From assembly GCF_013402875.1 (NCBI RefSeq), contig NZ_CP058579.1, positions 2,852,001 to 2,916,000 of the forward strand: a stretch of DNA of 64,000 bases. The letters are read 5' to 3'. The DNA is from Halorarum salinum. Lineage in GTDB: Archaea; Halobacteriota; Halobacteria; Halobacteriales; Haloferacaceae. Numbering within the stretch: the stretch's first letter is position 1; each line of letters opens with the position of its first letter. Both the position numbers and the translations under genes were made by a program. The notes under the pieces are model-generated. The model was given only the letters and a program-made list of their open reading frames with translations, was not told where the DNA came from and did no database searches. This document shows positions 60,557 to 64,000 of this stretch, piece after piece.

Positions 60557-62059
60557 TCAGGACCGCCAGTACGCCGGCGTCAGCAGGACGAGCACCGGGA
60601 TGATCTCCAGCCGGCCGATCCACATCATGACGACCATCAGCAGCTTCGACGAGCGCGGGAACGGGGCGTAGCTGTCGAACGGGCCCGCGAGCCCGAACGC
60701 CGGCCCGATGTTGAGGAACGTCGACGCCGCGGCCCCCATCGCCTCGAACTCCGAGAGCCGGAGCCCCACGCGAGCGGAGTCCACGACGAGCAGCACCGCC
60801 CCGAGGAAGAACCCGATGATGACGAGGAGCGTGTACGCGTAGATGTCGCGGACGGCCTCCTCCGGGACGGCGCGACCGCCCAGGCGCACGGGCCTGACCG
60901 CGTCGGGGTGGACGGTCGTGAACAGGTCCCGGCGGAACGCGCGTCCGATGACGAGCCAGCGGAGCACCTTCACCGAACACGTGGTGCTGCCCGCCATCCC
61001 GCCGGCGAACATGAGCATGAAGAGGACGTGTTTCGCGGACGCCGGCCACACCGTGTAGTCCAGCGTCGCGTAGCCGGTCGTCGTCACGATGGAGACGACC
61101 TGGAACACGGAGTCCCGGAGCGTCCTCTCGGAGACGCCGTCGGCGCCCGGCGTCACGACCAGCAGCACGAACACGAGCGCCGCCGCGCCGGCGAGCACGC
61201 CGACGTAGAAGCGGAACTCGTCGCTCCGCCTGATCCGCTCGAGGTCCCGCTGGAACAGGTGATACAGGAGGACGAAGTTCGTCGCGCCGACGACCATCAC
61301 GAGCACGAACGTCCACTGGACGACCGCCGAGAAGGCGCCCGCGCTGTCCGGCCGGGGCGAGAACCCGCTCGTCGAGATGGAGGTGAACGCGTGGGCGACG
61401 GCGTCGTAGAACGTCATTTCGGGGGCGACGCCGATCAACCTGAGCGCGAACAGGAGGCCGATGGTAGCCAGCGTGAGCAGGACGTACAGCCCCCAGATGA
61501 TGCGGGCGGTGTCGATGAGCCGCGGCGTGAGCTTGTTGACGTCGTCCAACTGCGACTCCGTCTCCATGAGCTGTGCGCCGCCGACGCCCAGCGTCGCCAG
61601 CACGGCCGTCGCGAGCGCGAGGATGCCGAGGCCGCCGAGCCACTGGAGGAACGACCGCCACAGCAGCAGCGACCGCGGCTGGGCGCCGAAGTCGACGAGG
61701 ACGGTCGCGCCGGTCGTCGTGATGCCGCTCATCGCCTCGAAGAGCGCGTACTCGGGGGTGGAGAGCTCGCCCGCGCCGCCGAGGACGAACGGGACGGCCC
61801 CCACCAGCGCGATGCAGAGCCAGACGAGCGAGACGGCGAGGTACGCCTCCCGGGCGCCGACGTTCTCGGTGTCCCACCGGCCGACGTACTCCAGCACGGA
61901 TCCCGCCGCGAGCGAGACCGCCGACGCGACGAGGTAGGGGACGAGCGTCTCGCCGTACCACAGCGCCGCGGCGACAGGCACGGCAGGCGCGAGCGCGAGC
62001 CAGCGGAGCACGCGACCCAGCAGGGCGATGCTGACGCGCCAGTCGACGCGGAGCCTCAC
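60557..62059 (-). CDS. TrkH-family potassium transporter
   Basis: This 500-residue membrane protein has FEAMSGITTTGATVL, AFTSISTSGFSPRPD, VVSIVTTTGYATLDY and FLNIGPAFGLAG. Its GTG makes GTGA with the trkA stop, so it is translated with trkA. The two TrkH proteins differ in length and pore residues (MSGF/MSGI), suggesting different conductance or regulation. Confidence 0.88.
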   Translation of the reverse strand: MRLRVDWRVSIALLGRVLRWLALAPAVPVAAALWYGETLVPYLVASAVSLAAGSVLEYVGRWDTENVGAREAYLAVSLVWLCIALVGAVPFVLGGAGELSTPEYALFEAMSGITTTGATVLVDFGAQPRSLLLWRSFLQWLGGLGILALATAVLATLGVGGAQLMETESQLDDVNKLTPRLIDTARIIWGLYVLLTLATIGLLFALRLIGVAPEMTFYDAVAHAFTSISTSGFSPRPDSAGAFSAVVQWTFVLVMVVGATNFVLLYHLFQRDLERIRRSDEFRFYVGVLAGAAALVFVLLVVTPGADGVSERTLRDSVFQVVSIVTTTGYATLDYTVWPASAKHVLFMLMFAGGMAGSTTCSVKVLRWLVIGRAFRRDLFTTVHPDAVRPVRLGGRAVPEEAVRDIYAYTLLVIIGFFLGAVLLVVDSARVGLRLSEFEAMGAAASTFLNIGPAFGLAGPFDSYAPFPRSSKLLMVVMMWIGRLEIIPVLVLLTPAYWRS

Positions 62060-63393
62060 AGTTTGGCCGTGAGGTCCGCCACCACGTCGGCCGGCGCGAA
62101 CGCGACGACGTGATCGCCCGTCTCGATGACGGTGTCACCGCGGGGCGTCACGAACGAGTCGTTCCGGGTGATGGCACCGAAGACGACGCGCTCCGGGAGT
62201 TGGGCCACCGACTCCTGGATGGTCCTGCCTGCGAGGGGGCTGTCGGCCTCGATCTCGATCTCGATGACCTCCGCCTTGTGGGACTCGATGAGCGCCACGT
62301 TCTCGGCCCGGTTCTCGCGCGTGAACCGGGTGATCTCCTCGGCGACGACCGCGCGCGGGCTGATGGCGACGTCCACACCGACGGTCTCGAACAGTTCGAT
62401 GTACGGGTCGCTGTCGACGATCGAGACGGTCCGTCCGACGCCGAGCCGCTTCCCGAGCAGGCACGCGAGCAGGTTCTTCTCGTCGGCGTCGAGCGCGCTC
62501 ACGAGCACGTCCGCGTCGCCGACGTGTTCCCGCTCCAGGAACTCCACGTCGGTCGCGTCCGACTGGAGCACGACCGAGTCGGGGAGCAGCTCCGCGAGTT
62601 CGCGGGCCCGATCCGGATCCTGCTCTATGACCCGGACCGAGATGCCCCGGTCCTCGAACAGTCGGGCGACGTGGTAGCCGATCTCCGAGCCGCCGACGAC
62701 GACCAGTTCGGACACCTCGGCCTGCTGTTCCCTGCTGGCGACGGTCGGCGCGAACCCGCGGACGCTCTCGGGGCTCCCGATGACGACGAGCCTGTCGCCC
62801 CCGCTGATGACGGTCTCGCCGGTCGGGATGACGACGTCGCCGTTCCGGAGGACTGCGACGAACGTGAGCGAGTCGAACCGGTCCGCCTCCGCGACGGTCT
62901 CTCCGACCACCTCGCTGTCGGAAGCCACCTCGAACTCGGCCATCTGTACCTTCCCGCCCGCGAAGGGGTCGACGTCCAGCGCCGCCGGGAGGCCGACGAC
63001 GCGGACGACCGACTGTGCGGTGAGCAGGTTCGTACACACCATGAAGTCGATGCCGAACGCGGTCTCGGACCGGCGCCAGGTCTTCAGGTACTCGGTCGCC
63101 TTCACGCGCGCGATGGTGAACGCGTCGGTGATCGCTTTCACCGTCGAACAGGCGACGATGTTGGTCTCGTCGTCGTCGGTCGAGGCGATGACGATCTCCG
63201 CGTCCGCCACGCCGGCCTCCTCCAGCGTGTCGACCGACGTCCCGTCGCCGTTGACCGTCAGCACGTCCAGCGAGTAGGTCAGTTCCTCACACCGCTCCGA
63301 ATCGCGCTCGACGACGACGACCTCGTGGGTGTCGTCGAGGTCGTCGGCGATGGACTCCCCGACCTGTCCGGCGCCGATGATGACGACGCGCAT
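62056..63393 (-). CDS. TrkA potassium uptake regulatory protein
   Basis: This 445-residue cytosolic protein has two RCK-type Rossmann repeats (VIIGAGQVGESIADDL and VVVGGSEIGYHVARL) each followed by an RCK-C domain. It binds NAD(H) and gates TrkH. It is upstream of and coupled to the first trkH gene. Confidence 0.9.
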   Translation of the reverse strand: MRVVIIGAGQVGESIADDLDDTHEVVVVERDSERCEELTYSLDVLTVNGDGTSVDTLEEAGVADAEIVIASTDDDETNIVACSTVKAITDAFTIARVKATEYLKTWRRSETAFGIDFMVCTNLLTAQSVVRVVGLPAALDVDPFAGGKVQMAEFEVASDSEVVGETVAEADRFDSLTFVAVLRNGDVVIPTGETVISGGDRLVVIGSPESVRGFAPTVASREQQAEVSELVVVGGSEIGYHVARLFEDRGISVRVIEQDPDRARELAELLPDSVVLQSDATDVEFLEREHVGDADVLVSALDADEKNLLACLLGKRLGVGRTVSIVDSDPYIELFETVGVDVAISPRAVVAEEITRFTRENRAENVALIESHKAEVIEIEIEADSPLAGRTIQESVAQLPERVVFGAITRNDSFVTPRGDTVIETGDHVVAFAPADVVADLTAKL

Positions 63394-63498
63394 CAGGCGA
63401 CCACCTCGATCATTACGTGGTGTGTCAGGCGGGGGCAGTATGAGGGTTCCGACCCCGCGACGGCCGTGACGCCCGAGAGCGCGGCCACGGTGGTCCGG

Positions 63499-64000
63499 TC
63501 AGCGCGTCCCGCCGTCCCCGGACGGGCCGTCCTCCGACCGCACGTCGAGTCGAACCTCCCGCTCCCTCCCCTCGAGTTCCCGGACCGCGCGCCGGACGAC
63601 GCGTTCGGCCTCCTCACGGACCAGCGGCCGTACACGGTCCAGCACCCGGCCGAAGGAGACGAACCGGGGGAGCGACACGGCCGACTCGTCGGCGGACTCG
63701 GCGTCGAACCGGACCTCGAAGGTGACCCGGCTCCCCTCCTCGGCGTCGGCGGGCGCTTCAGCTGGGAGGGGCTCTAGCGGTTCGACCAGCCAGGAGCCGT
63801 GCGCGTCGACGTCCTTCGTCACGCGCCAGTCGATGCGGGTCGGGGGCTCGACGTCCGTCACCTCCGACCGGGCGGTGTAGGTGAGCTTCCACCACGAGAA
63901 GCGGAACGCGTACCGGCTCCCGGGTCCGCCGTCGCCGTGGGTACAGGACACGCGGTCGAGGTACTTCGTGTACTCCGCGTAGCTCTCGAAGTCCAGCAGG
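63499..64000 (-). CDS. SRPBCC-family protein, cut off by the window end
   Basis: The frame runs off the right end; 167 residues are visible. In-frame residues upstream of the internal GTG (63951) read LLDFESYAEYTKYLDRV, so the true start is outside. The pattern FSWWKLTYTARSEV with WRVTKDVDAHGSW resembles SRPBCC/polyketide-cyclase lipid-binding proteins. The C terminus is Arg-rich. No enzyme motif is certain. Confidence 0.65.
   Translation of the reverse strand, partial: LLDFESYAEYTKYLDRVSCTHGDGGPGSRYAFRFSWWKLTYTARSEVTDVEPPTRIDWRVTKDVDAHGSWLVEPLEPLPAEAPADAEEGSRVTFEVRFDAESADESAVSLPRFVSFGRVLDRVRPLVREEAERVVRRAVRELEGREREVRLDVRSEDGPSGDGGTR

Noticed and set aside
58812-62138. Single open frame that appears to fuse two TrkH genes
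   Set aside because: The upstream half is the wrong frame for the first TrkH; the true start of the second TrkH is ATG 60452.

Overview
The window is haloarchaeal (class Halobacteria). It is GC-rich, its proteins are strongly acidic, and many genes have a TATA-like box about 26-30 bases before the start codon, as expected for leaderless transcripts. It carries archaeal markers (TFB, RNA polymerase subunit L, TrkH/TrkA, HisF, GatCA, a PilB/PilC pair, many CxxC micro-proteins). I cannot name the species.

Positions 1 to about 30,336 are the right part of a tailed-virus (siphovirus) provirus; its left end and the terminase lie outside the window. Layout: head genes (portal-MuF fusion, protease-scaffold fusion, decoration protein, major capsid, connectors; 1-6.9 kb); tail genes (tube, chaperones with a probable +1 frameshift, tape measure, distal tail, 966-aa hub/fibre, pectate-lyase-like spike; 6.9-14.9 kb); two probable lysogenic-conversion genes for surface glycans (15.2-17.4 kb); a leftward block of tiny genes, many with Cys pairs and many joined by 4-base overlaps (17.6-23.7 kb); a short rightward early operon (23.8-25.1 kb); a control region with a phiH1-type repressor, inverted repeats, a promoter and a foldable leader of about 130 nt (25.1-25.7 kb); then a DUF7344-like regulator, a viral PCNA clamp, an HNH protein and small genes (25.7-28.7 kb). 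A tyrosine integrase (28.7-30.0 kb), repeated GTCCACG sites and a degenerate tRNA-like element (30,244-30,336) mark the right end.

From about 30.5 kb the DNA is an ordinary chromosome: HD phosphohydrolase, MFS transporter, formaldehyde-dehydrogenase-like enzyme, tRNA-Gly(TCC), thioredoxin-reductase-like flavoprotein, Trm9-like methyltransferase, PilB/PilC secretion pair, UDG-like protein, MBL hydrolase, RpoL, HisF, a Tat-exported protein with an extreme Asp/Arg/Lys tail, a lipoprotein, PurL, PHP phosphoesterase, asparagine-synthase-like protein, Nudix, TFB, GatC-GatA, a 43-aa hydrophobic peptide abutting a CHAT protease gene, and TrkH-TrkH-TrkA.

Least explained features: the two foldable leaders next to provirus switch regions; the five-copy 16-bp operator array at 20,159-20,257; the micro-protein/CHAT pair; the tRNA-like attachment element; the nucleotidyltransferase among zinc micro-proteins; and the Asp/Arg/Lys tail.
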